DNA of 64,000 nucleotides, from positions 654,001-718,000 of the forward strand of contig NC_087389.1 of the NCBI RefSeq assembly GCF_963675165.1, in the 5' to 3' direction. The notes below the pieces were generated by a model that saw nothing but the letters and a program-made list of their open reading frames with translations, made no database searches and was not told where the DNA came from. This DNA comes from Halichondria panicea (Eukaryota; Porifera; Demospongiae; Suberitida; Halichondriidae). Numbering within the stretch: the stretch's first letter is position 1; each line of letters starts with the position of its first letter. A program made the position numbers and the translations under genes. Of this stretch, positions 43,143-55,047 are shown in pieces.

Positions 43143-45787
43143 TCAGCAGTAAGATTCCCCTACTACTTGATGGTGTTGCCTAGCAACTGTGAGTTCAAGG
43201 TGCTCTCCGGAATGCTTCAACAGAGGGTCTATCTTCTGACAAGTGTGCTCAGCTAGTAGCAGTGTGTCTTCAATCTGTGTGGAGGAAACAAACACATAAA
43301 ATAAACCAGCAGTCCGCACTTGGTAAGGGTGACTAAGTTAAAAAATTATAGCAGATACATTTTTGATAAGGGGTCATTGTGTACACACAGCAATAATAGC
43401 TCACCTTTAAGACAATGTCATAAGGCAGCAGTCCAGCCTTGTCTGCTGGGCTCCCATCCTTGACAGCCTTCACAAAGATGCCTGGATCATAGCATCCGTC
43501 AGCGAGGCTGAAACCAAACGAAGTACCAAGTCTTCTCTTGAGATAAATGTGGTGAACGTTGAGCTGGTTCTTAGGTATATCAGTCTTCATCTTATCATTG
43601 ATTTTCTCGCTCTCGCTAACGGACACAGCCTCGGATTGGTTGCCATGGGGCTCTGAGTCACTGTCTTGATCTGAGGAGCCAGATTCGGCCAAAGCTCTCA
43701 TCGCCTTCTCAAATTCGTTAGCTTTGTGGATAGTCTGTTTGTAGTCTTGCATAGTGTTGGACGGATCAAAACTGGAGATAGACTTTGATTTTGGTTGTTC
43801 AGTGTTCTGGTGTTTTGATTTCATAGCTATTGAGAAGTCTGGAGCACTTGTTCTCCGAAGTAGATCAGGTTTCATGAGAGATGCTTGGGAGGAAATGGCG
43901 GCGCCATTACCCATCTTAGTAGGATAGGTGATCGATTCAGATACGACCACTTTCGGGGGTTTTCTAGTCAAACTTCTAGTACTAGGATTGTGATCCAAAT
44001 CAGTAACTGCGTTCAATACTTTCACGGTAGTAAGTACAGCTGTAGGAGAGCTGCTTGGTTCTTGATTTTGACTGTCTTCTTCTTCGTATCCTGGTAAAAT
44101 ATCTGTCGGTGGCCATTCTCCAGTACTCTCCTCCGCAGTGACTGTTGGTGTTGCACACGGTAGCAGCGAGGGTGACTGCGTGGGGGGCGGTTCAGGTGAG
44201 TTCATAGTTGACTGTGAATCCCCCCCACTGACGGAAGTGCTTCCTCTACGCTCTGGCCTATCTATATCCGCACTGTTAGAGTCGACTGACGACAGCTTAC
44301 TGTCTGGCCGTTCGACCTCGAGTACATGAATTTCTGAGTTTGTTTCTTCATTTTCGGTACTTTCTACAGCCACTTGATTATCTTCTGGAACGTCACTAAC
44401 TTCAAGTAATGGCTGATCTTTGACTGGAGACGGTGGAATGCGCTTGTCCGTTCCCAGTTCCAAACTAGAGGAGAAATTGGGCGGATCCGATGGTGTGAGG
44501 GGAGAAACTCGGCCTATTAATTTTGGTGGCTTAAACGACGATCTTCTTCGAGATTTAAAGTCCCATTTCTTGCTCCCAGGACGGTGCATAGGTAAAGATG
44601 GCCTCCTAGTCCATTGATTTGAGGTGCTGTCTTCCCAGCCACTGTATTGCGATAGTTCTTCATCAGTTTCACTCCGAACATTAATTGGTGGGGGTAGTCT
44701 AGGGGAAAACCCCAAACGACGTTGCAACTCAATAGAGGATTGTGGAGGAGCAAAAGAATAGCCATCAACACCATTCTGACTGAATACGTATTTTCCAGAG
44801 TTAGACAGAGCACTTGACGGTCTTGAAAAAGCACTTCCTTCAAATTCCGATCGTGTTAATTGGCTGAGAACACTGTCTCTACCGGAGGGATCGATTGGTT
44901 GTGCATAGAAGCTTCCGTTGTACGAGGAGTCATCCACGCTTATCGTGGAGTGATTGTCTGGAGTACTTCGACCGGAAATGGTGGAAGCGATGGTGGATTG
45001 TGAGAAACGTCGTGCCCTGAGGGCTAGTAGACGACTGTAGCTCTCTTGACCCTCTGCTCGGCTGCCCAGTCGACCAGTCCCTCGGAAACTGCCAAGCCGG
45101 TGAATCTAGAGAGAGAGGGGAAAATTATAGCTAGTTTATTTTTGACTTGAAAAAATGTTGTAATTGTATGGCAGAAAATTGTACATAGTTTACTTTTAAG
45201 ATTATACATGTAGCACTTATAGTACCTCCCTCCAACACACACACACACTGTGCTCACCTTCCCAGGGGGGCTGCCTCGTCCCTTCCTTGACCTACTGGTG
45301 GCCTTGCGTATCTTGAGCTGTACCACGTCCCCCGCAGTGCTGAGCATGTACACGGCCTGGGGCAAAGTGGCATTGACTAGACTCTGTCCATTGATGGCCA
45401 ACACACTGTCTCCAACATTCAGGGTGCCAGTTCTGAGGGAGGTACACTATTAATTAATCAATGCCAAAACCATTAACTACACGTACATTAGTAAACACAC
45501 CTGTATACTACATCTTTATAGAGATCTTTTAAGATTAGTCTCTCTAAACTTAAGGTATTCTAATTCCAGCGAAAAAGAGAAGTCTAAAGATGTTGCCTCT
45601 ACATGTACTGTACATGCATGTACACATGCAGACACTCACTTGTAAGCTACACCATCTGCTTTGATCTTAGAGATGGTGACTGGGTGTCCGGGTGTGTCCC
45701 TATTGCCAGTGAGGGTGATGCCGAGGCTCTGCTGGTTACGATGGAGCACCACTGAAAACACTACAGTCTCTGGTACTGTAGGGACTG

Positions 45788-45819
<32 letters not shown>

Positions 45820-48800
45820 CCCATAAGTGTGTTATCTAGGTATTACATCTAGTGGCTGTGTACAAAGATTGTGTACGATTGTGAGTGTGAGGTGGGTAGT
45901 CATGTGGAACATGAAACAATAACATATAACAGATGTTGTTCACACAAGCTAATAGGGAGTGTGACCAAAAATTATCCTTAATTGTACACAGTACCTATAA
46001 ACTATAAAAACGCCCACGCTTTTCTCTCTCTCCAGAAAATGGACAATTTGGGCCAGAATAAATCACTGATCTAGCCACACCATATTGTAGCTCTATCAAA
46101 CAGCTACTAAATACACTAATTTTTTTTGGAATCGGACGTTCGCAACACAAGTTATGGACAATGAAAGAGAGTTTACAAGATTACAACTGTGACATTGTTG
46201 AGTGCTCAGCTCACCATTCTCTTTGCTGACTTTGAGTGATACTCTTTCCCCTGCATTCTTGAGCATCTCTGCTGCTTGACTCAGATTGGCAGTCTCTAGA
46301 CCCACTCCATTGATAGCTAACAAGATGTCCCCAGAGTGGAGCATGCCAGTACGATATGCTATACCCCCTTTCTTGAGCCTGGAGATCCATATCTGGTCAC
46401 CATGGTGAATACTCCCTACAACGATAAGATGCAGAAATGAAACAAGATCAGAAATTTGAGAAATTTGCACAAACGTTTTTAATAATAATAGCAGATTTCA
46501 GGCTATAAATACAACTGCCTTATACATGTACATATAACTGTACCGGCCATTATGTCTTATTGTATAAGGGCAGATAGGTAGCACCTGCGCTTGCCAAAGT
46601 GGGCTAGAGACAAAGGGTTTTGGCAAAGACAGCTTGTGAGACTAAATAAACTACTGAGGTCTTCAAAGGGAGATAATCGAATTGCCAATCATAATTAAAT
46701 CACCCATCAAAAGATATCTCTTGTGATAAGAAGAGACCTGCCTTCACTACATCTTGTGTTGGTTACACGCTATTACCATTGATAGTGATTCCAAAATTCA
46801 GACTGGCAGTTTTCTCAAGAGTCACTTCAAATGTGCCTGAAGATGGCACGACAGCATCTTGTATGTCAAACATGATCTCCAGCTCTATGACGTGACCAGC
46901 CTCCTTGACAAGCTTGACTGCCTGTTGCAGAGTACAGCTGTCCACTTTAATTCCGCTAATAGCCAGAACCCTGTCCCCCACCTGTAGCTGACCCAGTCTG
47001 TGTGTGTGTGGGGGGGGTTAGAATGTGAGTGTAGGGGGGGGGGGTTAGAATGTGTGCGTAGGGGGGGGGGGGTTAGAATGTGAGTGTAGGGGGGGGGTTA
47101 GAATATGTGAGTGGGTGTGTTACAATAACTAATGGAATGTTAAACACACTATAAAGCTCAAGAATTTACTCAGAGCCTGGGATGAAAAAAAAATTCCACA
47201 AGCATAAGTACAAACAAGAAGTGCACTGTGTACTTGATGAGATGAGATACAATGAACCACATACAAACACACACCAACTAACAACGACCTTCTATACTAG
47301 TAGGCTTGTATTACACACAGTATAGTCCACACTCTGTACGATAACTACTCGAGCCCTACCTTGCAGCTGGTCCTCCGTCCTCAATGGTGGAGATGGTAAT
47401 GGGGTAGTTGGCATACTCAATGGCCCCACCTTGCAGACTGAGCCCAAACCCAACCTCATCAGCCGTCAGGCTTACTATCATAGACTCTGGGTGATACGTC
47501 AGCCGGGTACTAGTCGCCATGGAGCTCACAGACGCTGTGTGTGTGTGTGTGTGTGTGTGTGGGGGGGGGGGTTGAACTGAAGGTTTTGCCAGCTGGTGGT
47601 ACTAATGCAAAGCTTCGATCTCAATAGTTACAAATGTGCCTTGTTTACATAATTATATGGCCATAGTTTGGCAGAAATGGATATGAATTAGAGCTACAGT
47701 GGTAGTAACTCACACTGCGAGGCTGATGGTCTCCTGGAGAGTTGAGAGGAGAAGGAGGGCAGTCTGGACACACCGGACACGGCATCATCAAATGCTGCAT
47801 GGATGGGAAGACACACATCTGTTATCCATATAACCACAAAGTGAGATCTATTGCACTGTCCAACAGATATCTCACTGCACTACAGATCTTCAAGAATAGG
47901 ATTTAGGGTTATGACCAGGAGGTAGGACCTGCGAGTCTATCCACACACACACACACCTGTAACTACATGACTATATTCATAGAAGTCTTTGAGAACCACA
48001 ACTAAGTGAACACTACCTTCACTATAAAACTAAGATCTGCTTCAATAAGTATACACACACCACACGTGTCTAGCTGTAAGCTTAACAATTTTTGGGAGGC
48101 CAATCTCTTATAAAGAAAGGCCTACAGAAGAATAAAATTCCAAAATGCATTCTACATTTCATTTACTACTGCAATTTTTGTTGTTCTAATATAGTGGGCA
48201 CTTGTTATTGCTGATTCAGCAGCAGTAGGCTATTCAACTGACAGCCTCTCCTCTTTTTCTTTTTTTCCCGGATTTGTGAGGTTTCGGACTAAAGGGGTCT
48301 GGATTAGCGAGGTTCTACTGTATATCATAACAGCCCTAGTTGGGACTCACACACAAGGCTTAGGGAACAGTTAGCACCACAACTTTTTAGACTACACAGT
48401 GGCTATCTTAACTTAATTAATCACTCACGATCATCAGAGAGGTTTTGTCCGGGTCGTATCTCCAGCTGCATGTGGAGGTCACAGTACTTGAGTGTCTGAT
48501 AGGCCTCCTGTACACTCTTCCCCTCCAGTGACACTCCGTTCAGTGACACTATGCTGTCCCCTACATGGAGGGCACCACATCGATCTGCTATACCCGCTTC
48601 TTTGATACGGGATATCCTCAGTGGCTCTCCCTCCCCTGGGGCAAGACGTAGACTGATCCCCAGGCTGACCCCTCTGGGCTTGAGCAGCTCCACCAGCATA
48701 GGGCCCTGGGCCTCAGTCAGAACATCTGTGGGGAAGTGTACGTGTTGCAAAGTGAATACAAACGACGGCAAGCGTAAACCATGGGAAGATATTAAGCACT

Positions 48801-51054
48801 ACGCCATGAATAGCATTCTAAGAACGCATATTCTACATTTTAAGTGCATGTAGTGAGACAACACGGAATTTTCTGACAACCCCAATTTAGCATTAGAGTA
48901 ATGGCAGCTTACAAGTATCATTCTATAAAAGGGTACGACTACATGTACTGACATTGTTACGATTCATTCAGGGCCTATTGGAGCATGACTCACTGTGCAC
49001 AGGGACATCATACTGTATCTCCAGGCTACATATCTCCCCAGAGGATTTGAGTAAAGCAACTGTCTCTTTCTGTGAGGCTTGCGTCAAATCCACACCGTTC
49101 ACCTTTAGAAGGTGGTCTCCAGCTTTCAGGAAACCATTCCTACAGCGTTGGATCAGTATCAGGTAAGTGTATCAAAAACCAGGAATTCCACAATATAATT
49201 ATACAATAGACACTTGTCTCTGTGTACAACATTAGTATACTGTGAATCCTACACTATTCACACTATTCACACACACACCCCCACACTCACACACCACACA
49301 CCTGTAGGCGGTGGTATTTAAGGTGATGTTGGACACTGTGATTGGTCGATTCTCCGTCCTACCCCCGCTGATGGTGAAGCCATAACTGTTGTTCTCGTTA
49401 TTCTCTCGAGGCAGGTTAATGGCGGCCGTCTTCTTAACAGTGTGATCATCGTTGGATGGACCTGAATGGAAGAATTGCCTTCAACTACAGCAGACACAAA
49501 ACCAACATGCAATCTGTGCACCAACTGTGGGGGGGACAATTCCACTATATAATACTGACAGTAGATATTGCTTCCAGTGGACATTGTACATGCATCTCTA
49601 TGTACGACTTCTGTACACTTTACAAGAAAATTATGTAAGAAAAAAACTCTTTTACTGTTGTAGTACTTACCAGGAGGAGCCTCGAAGGCAATCTCCAGGT
49701 TGATGACATTGCCCGCATTCTGCAGTAGTGTGTTCACCTCAGCTTGCATGAAGTTATGAGTTAGAACTCCATTGATGCCAAGAATCCAGTCACCAGGCTG
49801 GAGGGCTCCACTCCTGGGTGAGTAGTGTGTGTGTGTGTGTGTGACAAGAGTGGACAGAGGAGGTAAAATCGATCCCCAAACTGAGAGCTTGCTAAAGGAA
49901 GCCAATATTAGCCACTGTGCCACAATCGACTTATCAGATGTGGGTTAATTAAAAGTAAGTGGCCATTTTAATTGAACCAATTACGATGTTTACATATCAT
50001 TGTGACCAATTGGCCCACAGAAGGCAAATAGTGACAAAAGTCCCTCAATTTTCCAAGAAACAGCAAATAAAATCATGTATAATTATGATAACAATACCAG
50101 TAAACCTAAGAACTGTTGAAGCTCAGACAATAAGTCTGTAGAAGGTTTGACTGACAACAAGAACAGTGTGTTATATACAAGTACAGCGGTTGAATAGTGT
50201 ACTCCCTCCCACTTACTTAGCTGCCACGCCCCCTGGTCTGATGGCATCCACCTGTACAGGCACACCGAGGTCCTTCCCTCCTGGATATTAAAATAAGTAT
50301 AAGTAGATTAGATCACAACGTTGGCATCAACAATAACAACAAAATCACATTCCATCACATTCTTTCATACCAAAATCCAATATTAAAGCCGCTTTACATA
50401 ATATATTACATCATGAGAGGGTTTTACTGATGTGGCAAACAATACACAGACAGTACATGACATCACGGCAGTACCAGGCCCAGATGCTCAGTCGAAAACA
50501 CTACACACATTCACTCACCATGCAGAACCAGGCCCAGAGGCTCAGTCGAGTGCTTCAAGAGCTCCACATAGGCCACTGTATGCCTGCTACTTTCGTCTGT
50601 CCCAGTGCTGCTGCTACAGTGTGAGTGAGTGTGTGTGTGTGTGGGAGGTGATATGATCTCAGCGCTGACAGGTAGCGTGGATGTAATGTAGGAAATTCAA
50701 TTAATTAAATGGTCTCACAATACGAACACTGTGAGTGTTTGGCTCGGAACAAACCACCCAATACCATATTAAGTATCACGTAGAAAATTGGCAATTAGCC
50801 TAATTACACTAGGTATCCATTAGCAAAGAAAGTCACTCACCGGTCCGCCAATCCCTGGCCCAGAGAAGGTCCTGCATAGCGAGAAAATAATAATTTTTAA
50901 TTATTATACAAATAGTACTATCGACACTTTTAATGCGATTTATGGCATGTTTATACTGGATGCTATAATATATTAGACACTAGTAGTGTATGGGCTCACC
51001 TGATCTAGTGTGTTCATCTCTCATGGGCTTGAAGCATAACAACAGTCTAGCCAT
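43143..51054 (-). CDS. GRIP: Seven-PDZ scaffold, GRIP family
   Basis: Sixteen exons from ATG 51054 to TGA 43143 (51000-51054, 50841-50871, 50519-50613, 50217-50280, 49671-49813, 49302-49461, 48994-49139, 48429-48725, 47714-47794, 47360-47534, 46777-46997, 46215-46415, 45640-45784, 45258-45432, 43405-45105, 43143-43274) total 3822 nt, 1273 aa, all phases consistent. Seven PDZ domains lie at about 42-128, 137-230, 238-325, 372-465, 467-555, 560-655 and 1175-1265, the layout of vertebrate GRIP1/2. GRIP-specific text: EAGIADRCGALHVGDSIVSL (PDZ3), VPSSGTFEVTLEK between PDZ4 and PDZ5, KKGGIAYRTGMLHSGDILLA (PDZ5), and FGFSLADGCYDPGIFVK with the degenerate loop of PDZ7. A 500-residue low-complexity Ser-rich linker (exon 15) separates PDZ6 and PDZ7. 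GRIP proteins tether receptors and cargo by their C-termini; the partners here are unknown. Confidence 0.93.
46015..46165. repeat. Dispersed repeat family 2, copy in GRIP intron
   Basis: Carries gaaaatggacaatttgggcc, gaataaatcactgatc, cacaccatattgtagctcta and tcggacgttcgcaacac in the order seen near 23255-23515 and 24735-24805. Non-coding. Confidence 0.55.
46998..47110. repeat. G-rich tandem repeat in GRIP intron
   Basis: Four units of roughly 31 bp made of a G run (7-12 G) followed by ttagaatgtgagtgta. The G runs on + become long C runs in the GRIP pre-mRNA just upstream of exon 11. Confidence 0.8.
48195..48325. repeat. Possible pogo/Tigger-type MITE end
   Basis: GRIP intron. The stretch ending ggattagcgaggttctactg at about 48310-48320 is, in reverse, CAGTAGAACCTCGCTAATCC, which resembles a pogo/Tigger terminal repeat. 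The opposite end is not convincing, so only a possible relic is recorded. Confidence 0.3.
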
Positions 51055-51408
51055 AGCTAGCTAGCTCTACTAGAGTCTACTGATTCAGACTCTGAGATAC
51101 AGGCAATGAGGCCTGAGCTACAGGGCCCTCTAGTGTACACGTCAGGGACACGGCCATATACTGGCCCATCAGTTAAGGATAGAAACTTCTCTTTGATCTT
51201 GATTAACTAGCAGTTTCTTTTCTTGTCTTATTAGGCTTACAAGCTACGCCCCTTCTTTCCATAAAGGGTGTGGCTTGAGAGACTAAGGAGGTAGAAGTTC
51301 ACTAATAAGCTTAGATCTAGTAGTCTTACCTGGAGCAGAATATGAAAAATAAGCGGAATTCACGTGGAGTTGATCCACGCCCACCTTCCTCACCCACATG
51401 GAGTAGAA
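51055..51408. promoter_or_regulatory. Divergent promoter GRIP / ANAPC4
   Basis: 354 bp between the opposed start codons of GRIP and the ANAPC4 fragment. Contains no other gene; no clear core promoter motif was seen. Confidence 0.4.
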
Positions 51409-52212
51409 ATGGAAGAGTCTGCTGGAGTTTCTGATACAGGAGAAGGGCTATGCTACAAGCAGAGGCTAGAGAAGTTTACTGGAGGGGAGGTGGTGCTCAT
51501 GCAATGGTGTCCCACTATGGATCTACTTGCAATAGCCATGGCTGATCATTCCGTGAGCTTATGTCGCAGCAAAGAGAATTGTGCGGATTACTATATATTA
51601 ATTATTTGTAGGTGATATTGCATAGACTGTCGTGGACGCGTGTGTGGAGTGTACCTCCATCAGAAGCAGACGTGAGGGCTCTAGCGTGGAGGCCTGATGG
51701 TAGAGGTATAGTTATTTTATTATAATCAGCTGCATTGATTTATGGTATTTCCATTGCCCCATGCTCAGTGCTTGCAGTGGGCGGTAGTGATGGCTCAGTG
51801 TGTGTGTATATACAGTGTGGAGACTATACTAGCTGCATTGGTTTATGGTATTTCCATTGCCCCATGCTCAGTGCTTGCAGTGGGCGGTAGTGATGGCTCA
51901 GTGTGTGTGTACAGTGTGGAGGATGGGAACGCTCTGCACAGGTTCTCTGCAGGTGCACCAGTCACACATCTCTCGTGGAGACAGCTGGATGATATTGAGT
52001 GGGTGGAAATAATATTGTGTGGGCGGTGGTGTTTGTTATTTATATCCTCTTTCTCAGTTGTGGGGACACTAAATACGAGCAAAACTGGACCAAAATAATA
52101 CCTCCATTGCCAGCACTGGATGCAAGGTGTGTGTGTGTGGGTGTATATGGAGTGCTCTGTGTACCGTGGTTGTCTGCAGCTCAGGAAGTTTCGAGAGCAG
52201 TCTCAAGGAAGA
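51409..52212 (+). CDS. ANAPC4: Anaphase-promoting complex subunit 4, 5' part only (truncated)
   Basis: Five exons join in frame (51409-51552, 51612-51705, 51872-51998, 52058-52126, 52180-52212) and encode about 155 N-terminal residues of the APC4 WD40 domain: LMQWCPTMDLLAIAMADHS, then ILHRLSWTRVWSVPPSEADV, ALAWRPDGR, VLAVGGSDGSVCVYSVEDG and AGAPVTHLSW, closely matching human APC4 in order. APC4 is a structural subunit of the cell-cycle ubiquitin ligase APC/C. The fifth exon ends in phase 2 at a good donor (gtgagt), but no continuation of the propeller is seen downstream: the next kilobases are repeats. Exon 3 has a partial upstream duplicate (see 51729-51925). Either the gene is broken here or its rest lies beyond a very long intron. 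Confidence 0.75.
51729..51925. repeat. Tandem duplication of ANAPC4 exon 3 start
   Basis: Two direct copies of about 100 bp (gctgcattgatttatggtat onward) begin at 51729 and near 51832. Each includes the intron end and the first part of exon 3 (CAG acceptor, then tgcttgcagtgggcggtagt). The first copy has an extra tata after gtgtgtgtg and breaks frame, so only the second can be used. Confidence 0.85.
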
Positions 52213-52860
52213 GTGAGTGGTAGATATGATGATGTCATAGCTAAAAATACTTACCAATCGGATTACCCTTGATAGTGTTTGTTGGCTATAAAAGAGGTTG
52301 TGTCTTAATTTCAAGGCTTAGGCACGTAGGAAACAACTTTGACCAGGAGTACATAGTACTCCTGCTTTGACAATGCCTCATTGTTATATTAAGAAAATGA
52401 GTGGTGATCGCTTTATAGCTACCTCTTTGTAGAGTGTGCTATTTAGTGATCAAAAAACCCAAATAACCCACTCAAACAATCAATTAAACAAAACGCACGC
52501 ATGGAAACAGTAAGATATCTTTATAAGGCTTGTATGTGTGTTAACTGCCTGTAGTCCTAGCTGTACTGCAAGACTGCATGCAGGATAGAATGGTGAGGCA
52601 TCTTCTCACCTGTAAGCTTAAGACTACAATAGTCTATGTCTAGAAATTAAATATTCTCAGTGATAAATTTCCCTATAGCTATATATACTTGACTGTGTAG
52701 CCAGCTGCTCTAGCTGTAGCTACACTTGGTTGTAGTGACAATGGATGCTTGTGTGAGTCTATGAATTCTGTTCACACTAGGGCGTAGTGTTTATGAATGT
52801 ACTTCACAGCTCACCCCCACTTACCCCCCTCACACTCGATAAGTTGAATCATTGATCGCT
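52213..52860. other. Non-coding stretch after ANAPC4
   Basis: No exon recognised. A near-perfect hairpin caggagtacatagtactcct lies at about 52344-52364, and a TATAAAAG occurs at about 52287-52294. Otherwise AT-rich unique-looking sequence. Confidence 0.4.
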
Positions 52861-52897
52861 GGTATATGCAAGCTGGTTTGTTTGGCCCTGATTTAGA

Positions 52898-53135
52898 CCA
52901 ATCTGAATCAATAATGATGATGTATTGCTCATAGCCTCCAGTCTGTATATAAGGGACCATCACACAAGCCAGTGTAGTAATTAGTCTACTATTGTACAGC
53001 AGTTCCACTGTACTGTCAAGAGTTTTCAAAGCCCCTTTGCTGAATCTTGTGTGAAGTTTCAACTCTGTTACATCATGTTGAAATAACTGGAACAATAGAG
53101 GGACCTTTTTTTAGAGTGTTCCCTCGCCCAATAAA
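52898..53135 (+). other. Short CCAAT-TATA-hairpin unit, type U copy 1
   Basis: CCAAT at 52898, TATATAAG at 52946 (48 bp later), hairpin GAGGGA...TTCCCTC at 53098-53125 and AATAAA at 53130. Only a three-codon ATG frame (MLK, stop) lies in the conserved transcript region. In this copy the inner CTCT of the hairpin reads CTTT, weakening the inner stem. Function unknown; a polyadenylated short RNA gene is inferred. Confidence 0.5.
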
Positions 53136-53431
53136 CCAAACAAAAAATCCACCTCTCATGTCTGACTTTATTAGTTGTTATAATTGTGGGCGGTTTGCTG
53201 TATTCATTAGTTGTGCTGACAATGTGGTATATGGTTTGCTGTGTTCATTAGTTGTGCTGACAGTGTGGTATGGTTGGCTGTATTCATTAGTTAAAAGCCT
53301 GTGTACATGTTAGAGATTACCATTGTCCCAGTGGTACTCTCCCTGGGAGAGCCCCAAGGTTGTTTACTCACGCTCTATAAGTTGTGTCATTGCTGGCTGA
53401 CTGATATGTGCAAACTGGTTTGTGATTTGGA

Positions 53432-53668
53432 CCAATCATAATCAATAATGATGATGTATTGCTCATAGTCTCCAGTCTGTATATAAGGCACCATCACACA
53501 AGCCAGAGTATATTAAAAGTACTGAGTACGGCAGTTCCACTGTACTGTCAAGAGTTTTCAAAAGCTTTTTTGCTGAATCTTGTGTGAAGTTTCAACTCTG
53601 TTACATCATGTTGAAATAACTGGAACAATAGAGGGACCTCTTTTTAGAGTGTTCCCTCGCCCAATAAA
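53432..53668 (+). other. Short CCAAT-TATA-hairpin unit, type U copy 2
   Basis: CCAAT at 53432, TATATAAG at 53480, hairpin 53631-53658 with inner CTCT/AGAG stem, AATAAA at 53663. Highly similar to copies 1, 3 and 4 both upstream of the CCAAT box and through the transcript. Confidence 0.5.
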
Positions 53669-53825
53669 CCAAACAAAAAATCCACCTCTCATGTCTGACT
53701 TTATTAGTTGTTATAATTGTGGCTGGTTTGCTGTATTCATTAGTTGTGCTGACAGTGTGGTATGTGTTTTATTGAGTGTTTCAGAGCCGGGTATTCCTGA
53801 GGTTATGTAAGGGGGAGAGGAGTAG

Positions 53826-54053
53826 CCAATCAGATGTTACTTCTGTAGATTGCATCATAGACTTTGAGCAAGCCTATAAAAGCCACTGACTGGGAAGCTG
53901 TAGCTACCTTATTCAGCTCTTGAATTTGTGTCACTTTTGAGATTTAATCTCCAACATCATGTCTGAGCCCATCAGACAAACATTTATGTTTTGGTGGTTG
54001 GTTTAAATGGGCACCCAACTCAGAGGGGCTCCTCTTAGTAGAGTGAGACCCTC
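53826..54053 (+). other. Short CCAAT-TATA-hairpin unit, type V copy 1
   Basis: CCAAT at 53826, TATAAAAG at 53875, hairpin 54023-54053 (GAGGG/CCCTC outer stem around ctcttagtagag). The body differs from type U, but the promoter spacing and the inner hairpin agree. Confidence 0.45.
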
Positions 54054-54124
54054 CCACAAACAAAACAAAACAATTATTATGCGCATGTGTAGAGTTACTA
54101 GACGTACCTCCATTGCTTAAGTAA

Positions 54125-54262
54125 TTAGTAAAACCAGTAGGTTTTACATAGGATTGGCAGTGGGTTTGCCTGTGTTTGGCAATATTTCAATTATTAGTAA
54201 AACCAGTAGGTTTTACATAGGATTGGCAGTGGGTTTGCCTGTGTTTAGCAATATTTCAATTA
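54125..54262. repeat. Two-copy 67-bp tandem duplication
   Basis: Units starting attagtaaaaccagtaggtt are repeated head to tail (54127 and 54194) with one base difference (tttggcaat versus tttagcaat). Non-coding. Confidence 0.85.
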
Positions 54263-54453
54263 TTTTGACTCATGTTCAAACTGTTCTATCTCTGCAGGGA
54301 AAGGCCACATCAAGAAACTGGCTGAACAGATAGTTTATTTAGCCTTTTCTCTCTTTGTATCTCTCATTTCATAATCCATAAACATTTTAATGAATAAATA
54401 TTTTCATTTTAAAAATTGCACTATTTCGACGTTTCACCGCTCTTTGTCTGACT

Positions 54454-54456
54454 GAC

Positions 54457-54493
<37 letters not shown>
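54454..54493. repeat. (GTAA)n microsatellite
   Basis: About nine uninterrupted copies of the tetranucleotide AAGT/GTAA. Confidence 0.9.
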
Positions 54494-55047
54494 TTCTTGC
54501 CCAGCATTTACTCCAAGTACAGCCATCTCCAGGACATTCTGCACAGGGTTTCCAAACGACTACAACCTGGATTACAAAGCGCTTCTTCAGATTTGCGATT
54601 GCTTCCACGAGGCAGATGACCTCTCAGTCTCTATTTCTCTTACCTAGACAATTCCGCCATCTTTAATGACTCAGCAATTGCGTTGTGGCCAATAATAATA
54701 GATAGGCGTGGCTAATAAACCGTCCGCCTAAAATCAGTGCAGCAGTGCTTTTCCAGAGCCTGAGGTGTTCCTTTTCTTCACACTGTTCAGCTCTAGCTCC
54801 CTTTCTCTGACAGGCATGCTATATGCACTGGCTAGATATCATGCTCTTAAAATGGCTGTCATTTAATACTGATTCGCAAATTCAACATAATTATCAAGTA
54901 ATAAATTATTACTCATTATACTATAATTATTAGTCCAGAGATATTCGAGAAGATATCTGATTAGTCCTGTCTTCTCTTCTTGTACTGCCTCTTGACGTTC
55001 CACTTATGCATGTCATGATACGTAAACTGTACTGAAAAAGAAAGGGA

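Noticed and set aside
43885-44617. Several + strand ORFs in the GRIP linker
   Set aside because: Shadows of the 1.7-kb GRIP exon 15 on the - strand.
52280-52300. TATAAAAG as an eighth hairpin unit
   Set aside because: No CCAAT at the expected distance and no matching hairpin downstream.
53047-53810. Repeated ORFs starting MCEVSTLLHH at three to four places
   Set aside because: The start is a GTG, and the frame runs through the hairpin and AATAAA of the U units; it is kept only because the copies are near-identical, so coding was not accepted.
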